Part shown: positions 7,013-15,686 of the stretch, piece after piece | How positions within the stretch are numbered: the first letter of the stretch is position 1 | Layout of the letters: each line of letters starts with the position of its first letter | Notes under the pieces: model-generated | Seen by the model: only the letters and a program-made list of their open reading frames with translations | Told to the model about the DNA's origin: nothing | The model's database searches: none | Position numbers and translations under genes: made by a program | From: Anaeromyxobacter sp. Fw109-5 | Lineage (GTDB): Bacteria > Myxococcota > Myxococcia > Myxococcales > Anaeromyxobacteraceae | Assembly: GCF_000017505.1 (NCBI RefSeq) | Contig: NC_009675.1 | Location: forward strand, 2,232,001-2,296,000 | Direction: 5' to 3' | Length of the DNA: 64,000 nt

Positions 7013-8719
7013 GTGAAGCCGGCCGTCAACAGGGCGCTCGCCGTAGGCATCCTCGCAGCCGTCACCGGCCTCGCGTTCCTCGTCGCCATCACCTTCTTCC
7101 GCAAGGGTGGGTTCTCCGATCGCGACAGCTACCTCGTGCACGCGTACTTCCGGGACGCGACCGGCCTCACCTGGAAGAGCCGCGTGCAGATCGCCGGCAT
7201 CCAGATCGGCGAGGTGGACGACATCCGGCTCGAGGGCGCCCGCGCGCGCCTCGACATCCGGGTGAAGAACGACGTCGAGCTCCACAAGGACGCCTGCCTC
7301 ACCAAGATCTACCCGTCCGCGTTGCTCCCGGACGCCGTCCTCGAGGCGGTCCCCGGCTCCGACGCGTCCCCGAAGCTCAAGGACCTGCCCGAGGAGGAGC
7401 GCGAGATCGCGTGCGCGCGGGCGGCGGCGACGGCGCAGGAGCTCATGGACTCGATGGCGAAGATCGCCTCGGACGTCCAGACGATCACGGGCGACCTGGC
7501 GGACACGGTCAAGGGAGACCAGGGGAGCCTCCGCGAGATCGTGGAGAACCTCGCCCGCATCACGCGCCAGGTGGACCAGGTCGTCGCCGAGGAGGGCCAG
7601 ACGATCTCGGAGATCCTGGCCAACACCCGGGAGTTCACGGGCGCGCTCGCGGAGATCTCGGCCCGCGACAAGGAGCGGATCCACAACATCGCCCGCAACG
7701 TCGAGGACCTCACCTCGCGCCTCAACGTGGTCCTCGCCAGCGTGCAGGACATCCTCGACCCGCAGGGCGGCGGGGCGCCGGGGACGCCGGGGGCGAAGGG
7801 CGTGCCGGGAGCGCCTGGTGCGCCGGGCACGCCTGGGGCGCCGGGTGCTCCGGGGACGCCGGGGGCTCTCGCCGGCACTCCCGAGCAGCGCGCGCAGGCG
7901 CAGGCCGAGGCGCGCGGCGTGAAGCAGGCGGTGGATCGGCTGAACACCAGCCTCGCGAGCCTCGACAGCATGCTCGAGAAGGTGAACGAGGGGAAGAGCC
8001 CGGCGGGCAAGCTCCTCGTGGACGAGCGGCTCGGGCGCAAGGTCGGGGAGGCCGTCGAGGGGATCAGCGACTACGTCGATCGGCTCGTGAAGCTGCAGAT
8101 CCAGCTGCAGCTCCGCTCCGAGTGGCTGCTCAACCAGACCGTCTCCGAGGGTCGCCCCGGCTCCAAGATCTACTTCGGCGCGCGGCTCATGCCCCGGCCG
8201 GACAAGTACTACCTCATCGAGCTGGCCTCGGATCCGCGCGGCGTGAACACCGTCACGACGGAGACGATCACCACGCGCCCTCCGGGCACGAACGTCGAGA
8301 CCACCACGCTCGTCACGCGCACGCTGAACGAGGAGAAGCTCACCTTCTCGCTGCAGCTCGCGAAGCGCTACGGAATGGTCACCTTCCGCGCCGGCCTCAT
8401 CGAGGGCTCGGGCGGCGTCGGCTCCGACCTGCACCTCCTGAACGACGCGCTTCAGCTGTCGGTGAACATGTACCAGTTCTCGCGCCCCGGCCGCTCCGTG
8501 TACCCGCGCGCGAAGATCTGGGCGAACTACCACTTCTTCCAGCACTTCTACGTGACCACGGGCGTCGACGACTTCCTGAACCAGTGGGAGACGGGCAACT
8601 ACCCCGGCGGCCGGAGCTTCAACATCGGCAGCGACGTCTTCTTCGGCGGCGGCCTGTACTTCACCGACGACGACCTCAAGACGCTCATCTCCACGGGCGC
8701 GGCGTCCGCGGTGCCGTGA
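7013..8719 (+). CDS. mlaD: MlaD/MCE-domain lipid-transport protein with collagen-like segment and long C-terminus
   Basis: A 568-residue MCE protein from a GTG start. One N-terminal membrane anchor (residues about 8-27) is followed by the MCE domain with the typical GLTWKSRVQIAGIQIGEVDD stretch. A long helical region follows, then residues 254-286 are eleven unbroken Gly-X-Y triplets rich in Pro, Ala and Thr. Another helix and a C-terminal roughly 190-residue beta-rich domain (FGARLMPRPDKYYLIEL ... GLYFTDDDLKTL) complete it. Canonical MlaD is about 180 residues, so this is a long form that may span the periplasm and insert in or touch the outer membrane. Function as the substrate-binding ring is family knowledge; the spanning role is inference. 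Confidence 0.9.
   Translation: MKPAVNRALAVGILAAVTGLAFLVAITFFRKGGFSDRDSYLVHAYFRDATGLTWKSRVQIAGIQIGEVDDIRLEGARARLDIRVKNDVELHKDACLTKIYPSALLPDAVLEAVPGSDASPKLKDLPEEEREIACARAAATAQELMDSMAKIASDVQTITGDLADTVKGDQGSLREIVENLARITRQVDQVVAEEGQTISEILANTREFTGALAEISARDKERIHNIARNVEDLTSRLNVVLASVQDILDPQGGGAPGTPGAKGVPGAPGAPGTPGAPGAPGTPGALAGTPEQRAQAQAEARGVKQAVDRLNTSLASLDSMLEKVNEGKSPAGKLLVDERLGRKVGEAVEGISDYVDRLVKLQIQLQLRSEWLLNQTVSEGRPGSKIYFGARLMPRPDKYYLIELASDPRGVNTVTTETITTRPPGTNVETTTLVTRTLNEEKLTFSLQLAKRYGMVTFRAGLIEGSGGVGSDLHLLNDALQLSVNMYQFSRPGRSVYPRAKIWANYHFFQHFYVTTGVDDFLNQWETGNYPGGRSFNIGSDVFFGGGLYFTDDDLKTLISTGAASAVP
7772..7870 (+). repeat. collagen-like Gly-X-Y triplet repeat inside mlaD
   Basis: Eleven consecutive codon triplets encode Gly-X-Y (GAP, GTP, GAK, GVP, GAP, GAP, GTP, GAP, GAP, GTP, GAL). 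Proline fills nine of ten Y positions before the last unit except one Lys. The DNA is correspondingly repetitive in a 9-bp register. Confidence 0.9.
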
Positions 8720-8764
8720 GCGCGGGCCTCCGGCGGCGACCGCGTGCCGCGACGCGGCAGCGCG

Positions 8765-9757
8765 TCACCGCGGGCGGGCCGGCACGTCGCGCGCGAGCCA
8801 CGCCTCGCCGCCGCGACCGTCGCGCAGGATGACCCAGATGGTGAACGGCCCGTCGGGCGCCTCGAACTCGACCGGATCCCCGGTGGCGTTCCCGACGCCG
8901 TTGAACTCGGGGAACTTCCCCGCGGTCACGTACCACTGCCAGTCCATGGACTCGAAGTACGGCGTGCGAGAGCCGTCGGGCGCGCACTGGTTGTAGGGCG
9001 GATCGACCGCGCCGGGATCGGGGCGCGCGCAGAGCACCCCGCGGCCCTGCGGGAACGTGCCCGCGCAGTAGCCGTCCGGGCCGCAGGCCAGCCCGCCGCA
9101 GGGGGTGTCGTCCCGGCACGGCACGACCACCGGCGCGCCCTCGCCGCAGGGAACGTCCTCGTTCGCGACGCGGCGCACCGCCAGGGGGGCCGGATTCGAG
9201 TTCTTCACGTAGGCGCCGGCGAGGTCCGTCCCGTCGATCTCGCGGCCGGGCGTGAGCCGGACGCGCTTCACCGCCACCTGCTGCGCCTCGCCGGCCTCGG
9301 CGACCACGAGCACGGGCAGCTCGAGGTACAGGCTGCAGGCGTAGGCGGGCTCCGCCTCTGCGCGGGCGATCAGCCGATCGAACGCGCCGCTCACCTGCGG
9401 CACGCTCACCTCGATCTCGGCGCCCTCGCCGAGCGCGACGACGCCCGGTTCGGCGAGCAGACGGTCCACGTCGCGGAGCGCGTCGGGGTCGAGGCAGGGG
9501 GGGAGCGCCTCCGTGCCGTCCGGGATGCAGGTCGCCCAGCGCACGCGCACCGGGGATCGCCCGAGCGGGTTCGCGACGAGCGCGGTGAGCCGCACGGTCT
9601 CGCCGAGGTCCGCGTCGGCGGCGAGGCTGCCCACCACCTGAGCGCGGACGGCCAGGATGCGGAGATCCTCCACCCGGTACTGCGGGGCGAACCCGGTGTC
9701 GCACGCGGAGGCGGCGAGGGCGAGCGCGAGGGCGAGCGGCAGAGCGGGGCGGGCCAT
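8765..9757 (-). CDS. putative outer-membrane lipoprotein, Cys-rich
   Basis: A 330-residue protein with a lipoprotein signal, LALAASAC, placing the lipidated Cys at residue 19. The mature part has many cysteines, including a disulfide-type cluster CRDDTPCGGLACGPDGYC, and no enzyme motif I recognise. It ends with a beta-rich PDGPFTIWVILRDGRGG segment. It lies 3 bp downstream of the TonB-dependent receptor on the same strand, so a surface role linked to that receptor is plausible (inference). It opens with YRVEDLRIL, similar in feel to a fragment near 35.9 kb (DYSTEDLRFL), suggesting a lineage lipoprotein family. Confidence 0.75.
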   Translation of the reverse strand: MARPALPLALALALAASACDTGFAPQYRVEDLRILAVRAQVVGSLAADADLGETVRLTALVANPLGRSPVRVRWATCIPDGTEALPPCLDPDALRDVDRLLAEPGVVALGEGAEIEVSVPQVSGAFDRLIARAEAEPAYACSLYLELPVLVVAEAGEAQQVAVKRVRLTPGREIDGTDLAGAYVKNSNPAPLAVRRVANEDVPCGEGAPVVVPCRDDTPCGGLACGPDGYCAGTFPQGRGVLCARPDPGAVDPPYNQCAPDGSRTPYFESMDWQWYVTAGKFPEFNGVGNATGDPVEFEAPDGPFTIWVILRDGRGGEAWLARDVPARPR

Positions 9758-9760
9758 GGG

Positions 9761-12340
9761 TCACCACTCGGCGCGCAGGCCGAACGCGGGCAGCACGGGG
9801 ACGGAGGGGATGGCGTAGGTCTGCGAGCAGTCGTAGCTCGGGAAGCGGAACTCGGCGTTCTCGCGGTTCGTGACGTTCTGCACGTCGAGGTACACGGACA
9901 GCATCCAGGAGCCGTACACGAAGCGCTTGTCGACGCGCGCGTCCGCCTGGAAGAAGCCCGGCAGGCGGCCCGCGTAGCGCCGCGCGGAGGGGATGCACTG
10001 GTAGCGGCCGGAGTCGGCGTCGTAGACGCTCCCCTCGAACGGCGTGTAGGGGTTGCCGCTCACCCCGCGCACCCGCGTCCCCAGGATCCAGTCACCCGGC
10101 AGCCGGTAGCTGAGCACGAGGGAGAAGATGTGCGTCTGGTCGAGAGGGAAGGGGTGCCACTCCGGGTACGAGGGCATGCTCGGATCGTCCTGGCGGATCG
10201 AGCGCGACCACGTGTACGAGAGCCAGCCGAAGAGCCCGCGCGCGAGCTCCCGCCGGGCCATCACCTCGAGCCCGAGCACCTCGCCGCGTCCCTCGTTGGA
10301 CACCTGCTGCAGGTCCCCGTTCTCGTCGGTGGCGCGGGTGACGACCACGAGGTCCCACAGCCGCTTGTAGAAGCCGGTGACCTCGAGCCGCGCGGACCAC
10401 GGCAGCGCCTGGCGCACCCCGAGCGCGAGGTGGAGCGCGCGCTGCGGGCCGACGTCGGGGTTGCCGAACGTCTCGGTGGCGTCCTGGGGCTGGGGCGCGG
10501 AGCCGAACAGGCCGGCGGCGGCGGAGAGCGTGGTGCCGGGCCGGAGGTCATAGAAGGCCGAGGCGCGCGGGTCGACCCAGGCCCTCCGCCCGCGCAGGCG
10601 CGAGTCCGCGTCCACGCGCAGGCCCGCCACGAGCCGGAGCCGCCCGGTCGCGCGCCAGTCCGCCTCGACCCAGCCGCCCGGCGCGAGCCACGAGATGCGC
10701 GTGCTCTCGCCGACGGTGGTCTCGGGACGCTCCTCGTCGAACTCGCCGATCGTGCCGGGCGCCGAGAGCGGCGGCGCGTAGATGGAGTAGTCGAGGGAGC
10801 GGAGGATCGCGTCCACCCCGGCCTCGAGCGTGAGCCGCTCGGAGGCGCGCCAGGCGAGCGTGTCGCGGACCGTCAGGGAGCGGACCTCCGTCAGCACGCC
10901 GAAGTTCGACGACTGGAGCACGTCGAAGCTCTCGCGCCCGAGGGCGAGGACCAGATCGTTGTTGGCCGCGCCGAGGGGCCTTCGCCAGCGCGCGCCCAGG
11001 CGGTGGAACACGGTGGAGAGGTAGAACGTGGGGCGCCCGCTCGACTCGCCGCTCTCGACGAACTCGAGCTTGTCGTCGGAGCCGTAGGCGAGGAGCGTCA
11101 CGGTGCCGCCGAGCGCGGGCCGCGAGAGCTTCGCCTGGTAGTCCCAGTAGCGCGGCGCGACGCGCAGCTCGTCCGCCGTGTCGGGCGCCACACGCGGGAG
11201 CGCCAGGGCGAGCACCGCGTCCACCCAGCTGCGCCGGACCGCGACGAAGCCGGTCCCGCCCGCGACGGGCCCCTCGATCTCGAGGCGCCCGTCGAACAGA
11301 TCGAGCTGCGCCGCGCCGTGAAAGGCGTCCCGGCCCTCGCGCGTGCGGAGGTCGACGGTGCCACCGAGCGCGCGCCCGAAGCGCGCCGCGAAGTTCCCGG
11401 GGAGGAACTCGAGCGTCTCGATCACGTCGGAGGAGACGACGGAGGTGACCCCGCCGAAGTGGAAGAGCAGGGGGACGGGGATGCCGTCCAGGTAGACGTT
11501 GGTCTCGGACGGCTCCGAGCCCCGCACGACGAGCAGCCCGATGCCGAACGGGCTGCGGGCGACGCCGGGAAAGTTCTGGAGGACCTTGAGCGTGTCGCCC
11601 TGCGTGCCGGGGAGGGTCCGGATCTCCTCGACCTCCATCGTGTGGACGCTCACCTCGCGGCGCGGGCGCTCGCCCCGGACCACCGACTCGTACGGATCGT
11701 AGCTGCGCCTGGACAGGCGGTACTCGACCTCGCGGCGCTTGCCCGCCTCGATGAGCTCCTCCAGCTGAAGGGGCTCGTGCTCGGGGGCGACCACGCGCAC
11801 GCGCGCGACGCCGGGGGCGACGCCGCGCACCTCGAAGCGGCCGTCGGCGTCGGTCTCGGCCGCGACGCCGCTCACGTCGATGGAGGCGCCGGCCACCGGT
11901 GCCCGCGTGCCGCGCTCGATGACCCGGCCGCTCAGCACGAGCGGCGCCGGCGCCGGCGGGGGAGGCGGGGCGCGGCGCAGCACGAAGTCGTAGCGGTAGG
12001 TGATCTCCACCGGCGCCGGAGCGCCGTCGATCTCGGCGGGGCGGAAGCGGAACTGCTGGACCGCGTGCAGCGCCGCCGGCGCGAAACCCGGGTGCGGGCC
12101 CGGATCGATCACCACGGCCTGCTGCACCTCGCCACGCTCGTCGATCACGATCGCGAGCTCGACCGACCCCTCGATTCCCTTCTCCTCCGCGTCCGGCGGG
12201 TACTCGGCGGGGACGAACGCGAGGAGCTCGGGCGCGCGCGTCAGCACGCCCGCGGCCGGAGGCTCCTCGGCGCTCGGCGTCTGGGCCGCGGCCGGGAGGG
12301 CCGCGAGTGCCGCTCCGAGGAGTAGCGCGTGAATCCTCAT
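9761..12340 (-). CDS. TonB-dependent outer-membrane receptor with N-terminal TonB-like domain
   Basis: An 859-residue protein with a signal peptide (about residues 1-19). Residues 40-115 look like a TonB C-terminal domain (AEYPPDAEEKGIEGSVELAI ... AVQQFRFRPA), then a Pro-rich linker, then a carboxypeptidase-regulatory-like beta-sandwich (about 130-210, VLSGRVIERGTRAPVAGA). A plug domain follows (residues about 225-330, with LRTLPGTQGD-like and VRGSEPSETNVYLDGIPVP features) and a 22-strand-type barrel to the C-terminus ending in the aromatic FGLRAEW. Uptake substrate is unknown. Having a TonB-like domain on a receptor is unusual; it could be a swapped signalling or energising module. Confidence 0.9.
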   Translation of the reverse strand: MRIHALLLGAALAALPAAAQTPSAEEPPAAGVLTRAPELLAFVPAEYPPDAEEKGIEGSVELAIVIDERGEVQQAVVIDPGPHPGFAPAALHAVQQFRFRPAEIDGAPAPVEITYRYDFVLRRAPPPPPAPAPLVLSGRVIERGTRAPVAGASIDVSGVAAETDADGRFEVRGVAPGVARVRVVAPEHEPLQLEELIEAGKRREVEYRLSRRSYDPYESVVRGERPRREVSVHTMEVEEIRTLPGTQGDTLKVLQNFPGVARSPFGIGLLVVRGSEPSETNVYLDGIPVPLLFHFGGVTSVVSSDVIETLEFLPGNFAARFGRALGGTVDLRTREGRDAFHGAAQLDLFDGRLEIEGPVAGGTGFVAVRRSWVDAVLALALPRVAPDTADELRVAPRYWDYQAKLSRPALGGTVTLLAYGSDDKLEFVESGESSGRPTFYLSTVFHRLGARWRRPLGAANNDLVLALGRESFDVLQSSNFGVLTEVRSLTVRDTLAWRASERLTLEAGVDAILRSLDYSIYAPPLSAPGTIGEFDEERPETTVGESTRISWLAPGGWVEADWRATGRLRLVAGLRVDADSRLRGRRAWVDPRASAFYDLRPGTTLSAAAGLFGSAPQPQDATETFGNPDVGPQRALHLALGVRQALPWSARLEVTGFYKRLWDLVVVTRATDENGDLQQVSNEGRGEVLGLEVMARRELARGLFGWLSYTWSRSIRQDDPSMPSYPEWHPFPLDQTHIFSLVLSYRLPGDWILGTRVRGVSGNPYTPFEGSVYDADSGRYQCIPSARRYAGRLPGFFQADARVDKRFVYGSWMLSVYLDVQNVTNRENAEFRFPSYDCSQTYAIPSVPVLPAFGLRAEW

Positions 12341-12395
12341 CGAGCCGCGTGGATCTTACGGTCTGGCGCACGGAGGCGCCTATACTTTCCTGCCC

Positions 12396-12911
12396 ATGCG
12401 GAACTGGACCAAGCTCGCCATCCTCGCCGTCGCCGCGCTGCTGGTGACGCAGCTCCTGCTGCGCAAGTCGGCCCCGCCGGTCGCCTCGGGGGAGCCTTCG
12501 CCCCCGCTCGTCCTGCCGGACCTGGCGGGGCGCTCCGTGGATCTGGCCGCGCTGCGCGGCAAGGTGGTGGCAGTGAACTTCTGGGCGACCTGGTGCGGCC
12601 CGTGCCGGGAGGAGATCCCGGAGTTCGCGGAGGTCTGGCGTGCGCACCGCGGCCGCTGCTTCGAGATCCTGGGGGTGGCGGAGGAATCGGCGCGCGAGGA
12701 CGTCCTGAAGATGGCGCCGCAGATCCCGTATCCGGTGCTGCTCGACGAGCGGGCCGAGGCGCTGGAGCTCTGGAACGTCCAGGGCTATCCGCGCACCTAC
12801 CTCGTGGACGCCGAGGGGAAGCTGCGGCAGACGTTCGAGGGCGGGATGCGCGGCGCGGAGCTGGAGGAGGCGATCCGGCCCCTCCTTCCGGCGAGCTGCC
12901 CGGAGTCCTGA
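12396..12911 (+). CDS. TlpA/ResA-like membrane-anchored thioredoxin
   Basis: A 171-residue protein with a single N-terminal membrane anchor (residues 6-22) and a periplasmic thioredoxin fold. The redox motif WCGPC is at residues 66-70 (Cys67, Cys70), preceded by VAVNFWAT and followed by the cis-Pro segment QGYPRTYLVD. The likely job is disulfide reduction or thiol exchange for extracytoplasmic proteins such as cytochrome c. It is divergent from the receptor gene, with a TATACT box (12381-12386) 9 bp before the ATG. Confidence 0.93.
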   Translation: MRNWTKLAILAVAALLVTQLLLRKSAPPVASGEPSPPLVLPDLAGRSVDLAALRGKVVAVNFWATWCGPCREEIPEFAEVWRAHRGRCFEILGVAEESAREDVLKMAPQIPYPVLLDERAEALELWNVQGYPRTYLVDAEGKLRQTFEGGMRGAELEEAIRPLLPASCPES

Positions 12912-12975
12912 GCCCCCGGGCCGGCCCGCGACGATCGTGATGCGCGGAGCGGGGCGGACGCGGTAGATCGGTCCC

Positions 12976-13176
12976 GTGCCGCGCGCCTGCTCCATCTGCG
13001 GGAAGCCCGTCCCGCCCCGCAGCGAGAACCGCTCGTTCCCGTTCTGCTCGCCTCGGTGCCGCTTGCTCGACCTCGGCAAGTGGCTCGGCGAGGAGTACCG
13101 TATCCCGGGCCCGCGCCCGGGCGACGGCGCCGAGACGCCTGCCCAGCCGCCGTCGCACGAGGAGGACGACGCGTGA
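12976..13176 (+). CDS. yacG: YacG-type zinc-binding DNA gyrase inhibitor
   Basis: A 66-residue protein from a GTG start. The family pattern CSICGKPV ... FPFCSPRCRLLDLGKWL is complete, giving a four-Cys zinc site. YacG binds GyrB and inhibits gyrase in E. coli. The tail after residue 45 is acidic and disordered. Its stop overlaps the GTG of the next gene by four bases. Confidence 0.93.
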   Translation: MPRACSICGKPVPPRSENRSFPFCSPRCRLLDLGKWLGEEYRIPGPRPGDGAETPAQPPSHEEDDA

Positions 13177-14114
13177 AGCCCGTGCTCTACCTCGTCCGCG
13201 CGCTACCCGGCGGAGAGCTCGCACCGCTCCGCGAGCTCTTCGAGGTGCGCGGCGGCGCCCCTCGCCCCCCGCCTCGCGAGCGCCTCGTCGAGGAGGCCCG
13301 CGAGGCGGCGGTGCTCGTGCCGACCTACATCGACCGGGTGGACGCGGCGCTCGTGGACGCGCTCCCCGCCCTCCGGCACGTCGCCTCCTACGGGGTGGGC
13401 GTGAACCACCTCGATCTCGACGCGTGCCGCCGGCGCGGCGTCCTCGTCACGAACACGCCCGGCGTCGTCACCGACGCCACCGCCGATCACGCGATGGCGC
13501 TCCTCCTCGCCGCCGCGCGCCGCGTCGTCGAGGGCGACCGGGTCGTCCGCGCCGGCGGCTGGACGGAGGTCGATCCGGCCTGGATGCTCGGCACCGAGGT
13601 GACCGGCAAGACCGTGGGCGTGGTCGGCTTCGGCCGCATCGGCCAGGCGTTCGCGCGCCGCGCGCGGGGCTTCGACACCCGGGTGCTCTACACGAGCCCG
13701 CGCGACGCGGGCGTCGCGTGGGCGGAGCGGGTCGGGCTCGAGCGGCTGCTCGCGGAGGCCGACTTCGTGTCGCTGCACGTTCCGCTCGTCCCGGCCACCC
13801 GCAACCTCCTCTCCCGCGAGCGCCTCGCCCTCCTCAAGCCCGGCGCGATCGTGGTGAACACCGCCCGCGGCGGGGTGCTCGACGACGCCGCGCTCGCGGA
13901 GGCCCTCGCGGACGGGCGGATCGGCGCCGCGGGGCTCGACGTCTTCCCGGACGAGCCCCGCGTGCCCGAGGCGTACCTCCCGCTCCCGAACGTCGTCCTC
14001 ACCCCGCACCTCGGCTCCGGTACCCGCGAGACGCGGGCGGCCATGGCGCGGCGGGTGCTCGAGGACGTGGAGCGCGTCGCCCGCGGCGATCCGCCGCGCT
14101 ACCCCGTCTCCTGA
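13173..14114 (+). CDS. D-isomer specific 2-hydroxyacid dehydrogenase
   Basis: A 313-residue NAD-dependent oxidoreductase. The Rossmann motif is VGFGRIGQAF near residue 155, the substrate Arg is in NTARGGVLD, the Glu in DVFPDEP and the catalytic His in TPHLGS. The nucleotide-binding half is well conserved. The length and overall pattern match phosphoglycerate dehydrogenase/glyoxylate reductase relatives without the C-terminal ACT domain. Precise substrate is not inferable. It starts at a GTG overlapping the yacG stop, so translation is coupled. Confidence 0.93.
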   Translation: MKPVLYLVRALPGGELAPLRELFEVRGGAPRPPPRERLVEEAREAAVLVPTYIDRVDAALVDALPALRHVASYGVGVNHLDLDACRRRGVLVTNTPGVVTDATADHAMALLLAAARRVVEGDRVVRAGGWTEVDPAWMLGTEVTGKTVGVVGFGRIGQAFARRARGFDTRVLYTSPRDAGVAWAERVGLERLLAEADFVSLHVPLVPATRNLLSRERLALLKPGAIVVNTARGGVLDDAALAEALADGRIGAAGLDVFPDEPRVPEAYLPLPNVVLTPHLGSGTRETRAAMARRVLEDVERVARGDPPRYPVS

Positions 14115-14242
14115 GCGTGGGACCAGGCGTGGAGGGGCCCTGGCCGGGGCGCCGTTCGCGTGGTATCACCGCCCACCCGCGGCAGCGTCGCTGGACCGTT
14201 GCGACGCCGGCGCTCGAGGGAGCCCGCGCCCGCGGCCTCGCC

Positions 14243-14249
14243 GGAGGAG
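14243..14249 (+). promoter_or_regulatory. ribosome binding site fixing a TTG start
   Basis: GGAGGAG lies 6 bp before the TTG at 14256. A GTG at 14160 is in frame but has no comparable site, so this decides the start of the flippase-like gene. Confidence 0.75.
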
Positions 14250-14255
14250 CATGCG

Positions 14256-15338
14256 TTGAGACGCATCGTGCAGGCGCTCGTCGGGATCGCGATCTCAGGC
14301 CTGGCGCTGTGGCTCACCCTCCGAGGCAAGGATCTCTCGGCGATCGTGCACGAGATCCGCGCGGCGGACTACCGCTTCCTCGCGCCGTACGTGCTCATCC
14401 TGCTGGGCATCCACCTCGCGCGGACCGTGCGCTGGGGCATCCTGCTCGAGCCCGTCGCGAAGCTGCCCTTCTCGCGGCTCAACGCGGTGTCGGCGGTCGG
14501 GTTCATGGCGCTCGTCGTGCTGCCGTTCCGGCTGGGCGAGTTCGCGCGGCCGTATCTCGTGGCGGAGCGGCCGCGCCTGCGGGTCTCGTCCGCGCTGTCG
14601 TCGGTGGTCGTGGAGCGCGTGGTGGACGGCCTCTTCACGGGCGTCCTGCTCGTGGTGATGCTCCTCGCCCTGCCGGACGGTACGCCCGGCGTGCAGCTCC
14701 TGAGGACCGCCGGCCTGGTCGTGTCGCTCGCCTTCGGAGGGCTGCTCGCCTTCCTCGTCGTGGCCTACCGCAACCGCACGCTCGCCGTGCGCATCGCGGA
14801 GGCCGTGCTGCGGCCGCTCTCGCCGAGGCTGGCGGCGCGCGCGTCGGGCATGCTGGACGCATTCATCCACGGGCTGCGCCTCGTGCCCAGCCGCTCCAAG
14901 CTCGCGCAGTTCTTCCTGCTCACGGCGATCTACTGGGGCCTCAACGCGTGGGGCATGGCGCTCCTCGCGCGCGGGTTCGGCTTCGAGCTCGACGCCGCGC
15001 AGGCGTGCACGCTGCTCGGCGTGCTCATCGTGGGGGTGATGATCCCCGCCGGCCCGGGCATGATCGGGACGTTCCAGGGGGCGATCGTGTTGGGGCTGTC
15101 GCTGTTCGCGCCGCGCCAGGTGGTGGCGACGCAGGGCGTCGCCTTCGCGAACGTGCTCTGGGCGGTGCAGCTCGCGCAGCAGGTGGGGCTCGGGCTCTTC
15201 TTCCTGTTCTCGCGCCACATCCAGCTCGGGCGGATCCTCGCAGCGCCGTCCGAGATCGAGACCGGCCTCGAGGCGGAGGAGGCGGAGTACCAGGCCGAGC
15301 CGGACGAGCGCGCCGCGCGCGAGCTGTCGCGGGACTAG
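14256..15338 (+). CDS. flippase-like integral membrane protein (AglD/LPG synthase TM type)
   Basis: A 360-residue membrane protein of the lysylphosphatidylglycerol synthetase transmembrane / UPF0104 family. Hallmarks are the early LFHLARTVRW-like segment (here IHLARTVRWGILLEPV), LPFRLGEFARPYLV, a VVVERVVDGL segment and the late PAGPGMIGTFQGAIV. About eight hydrophobic helices are visible. There is no soluble aminoacyl-transferase domain. Relatives include hopanoid or glycolipid transporters and flippases; a lipid-export role is inference. The TTG start has an excellent Shine-Dalgarno. Confidence 0.85.
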   Translation: MRRIVQALVGIAISGLALWLTLRGKDLSAIVHEIRAADYRFLAPYVLILLGIHLARTVRWGILLEPVAKLPFSRLNAVSAVGFMALVVLPFRLGEFARPYLVAERPRLRVSSALSSVVVERVVDGLFTGVLLVVMLLALPDGTPGVQLLRTAGLVVSLAFGGLLAFLVVAYRNRTLAVRIAEAVLRPLSPRLAARASGMLDAFIHGLRLVPSRSKLAQFFLLTAIYWGLNAWGMALLARGFGFELDAAQACTLLGVLIVGVMIPAGPGMIGTFQGAIVLGLSLFAPRQVVATQGVAFANVLWAVQLAQQVGLGLFFLFSRHIQLGRILAAPSEIETGLEAEEAEYQAEPDERAARELSRD

Positions 15339-15354
15339 AGGGCGCTGACCGAAG

Positions 15355-15519
15355 CTAGGCGATCGACGCGGCGGCGAGCTGCTCGCGCGCGCGCTTCACG
15401 CGCTCGAACGCATCGGCCAGGTCGGAGAGGAAGGAGGCGTCCAGCGCGGCGTCGATCTCCTCGACGACCTCGTCGAGCGGGGAGGGCGACTCGTCGTCGA
15501 AGGGCAGCAGCTCCAGCAT
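15355..15519 (-). CDS. small acidic protein, second gene of a tiny operon
   Basis: A 54-residue protein, helical and acidic, starting MLELLPFDDESPSP and continuing as an amphipathic helix (LADAFERVKRAREQL). The ATG overlaps the stop of the upstream small gene (TGATG) and GAGGAG precedes it. No family recognised. Confidence 0.6.
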   Translation of the reverse strand: MLELLPFDDESPSPLDEVVEEIDAALDASFLSDLADAFERVKRAREQLAAASIA

Positions 15520-15686
15520 CACATCTCCTCCTCGAGCCAGCGCAGCAGGGCTTCCTTGATGCGGTCGGCGGGGCGCTGCGGAGGTCGCGGCGCCGGGCGG
15601 GGTGGGTCCTCGGGGACCTTCAGGGGAAGCTCTCGGGGCGTGAACTCCTGCGTCCGCGTCGAGATCGACGTCTGCGCCTTCCCCAT
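15519..15686 (-). CDS. small proline-rich protein, first gene of a tiny operon
   Basis: A 55-residue protein from the ATG at 15686 with a strong GGAGG 9 bp upstream. A Pro-rich centre (PEDPPRPAPRPPQRP) is followed by a C-terminal amphipathic helix (RIKEALLRWLEEE). It overlaps the next gene by one base, implying coupled translation and perhaps a two-component complex. No family recognised. Confidence 0.6.
   Translation of the reverse strand: MGKAQTSISTRTQEFTPRELPLKVPEDPPRPAPRPPQRPADRIKEALLRWLEEEM

Noticed and set aside
8741-8764. Palindrome CGCG-TGCCGCG-A-CGCGGCA between convergent genes
   Set aside because: Symmetric and GC-rich but without a proper loop or T-run. Chance is plausible at this composition, so no terminator was called.
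8744-12325. A 1193-codon plus-strand open frame
   Set aside because: It lies antisense to the TonB-dependent receptor and lipoprotein. Its product is His/Arg/Glu/Val-rich without domains, the normal antisense shadow of high-GC genes.
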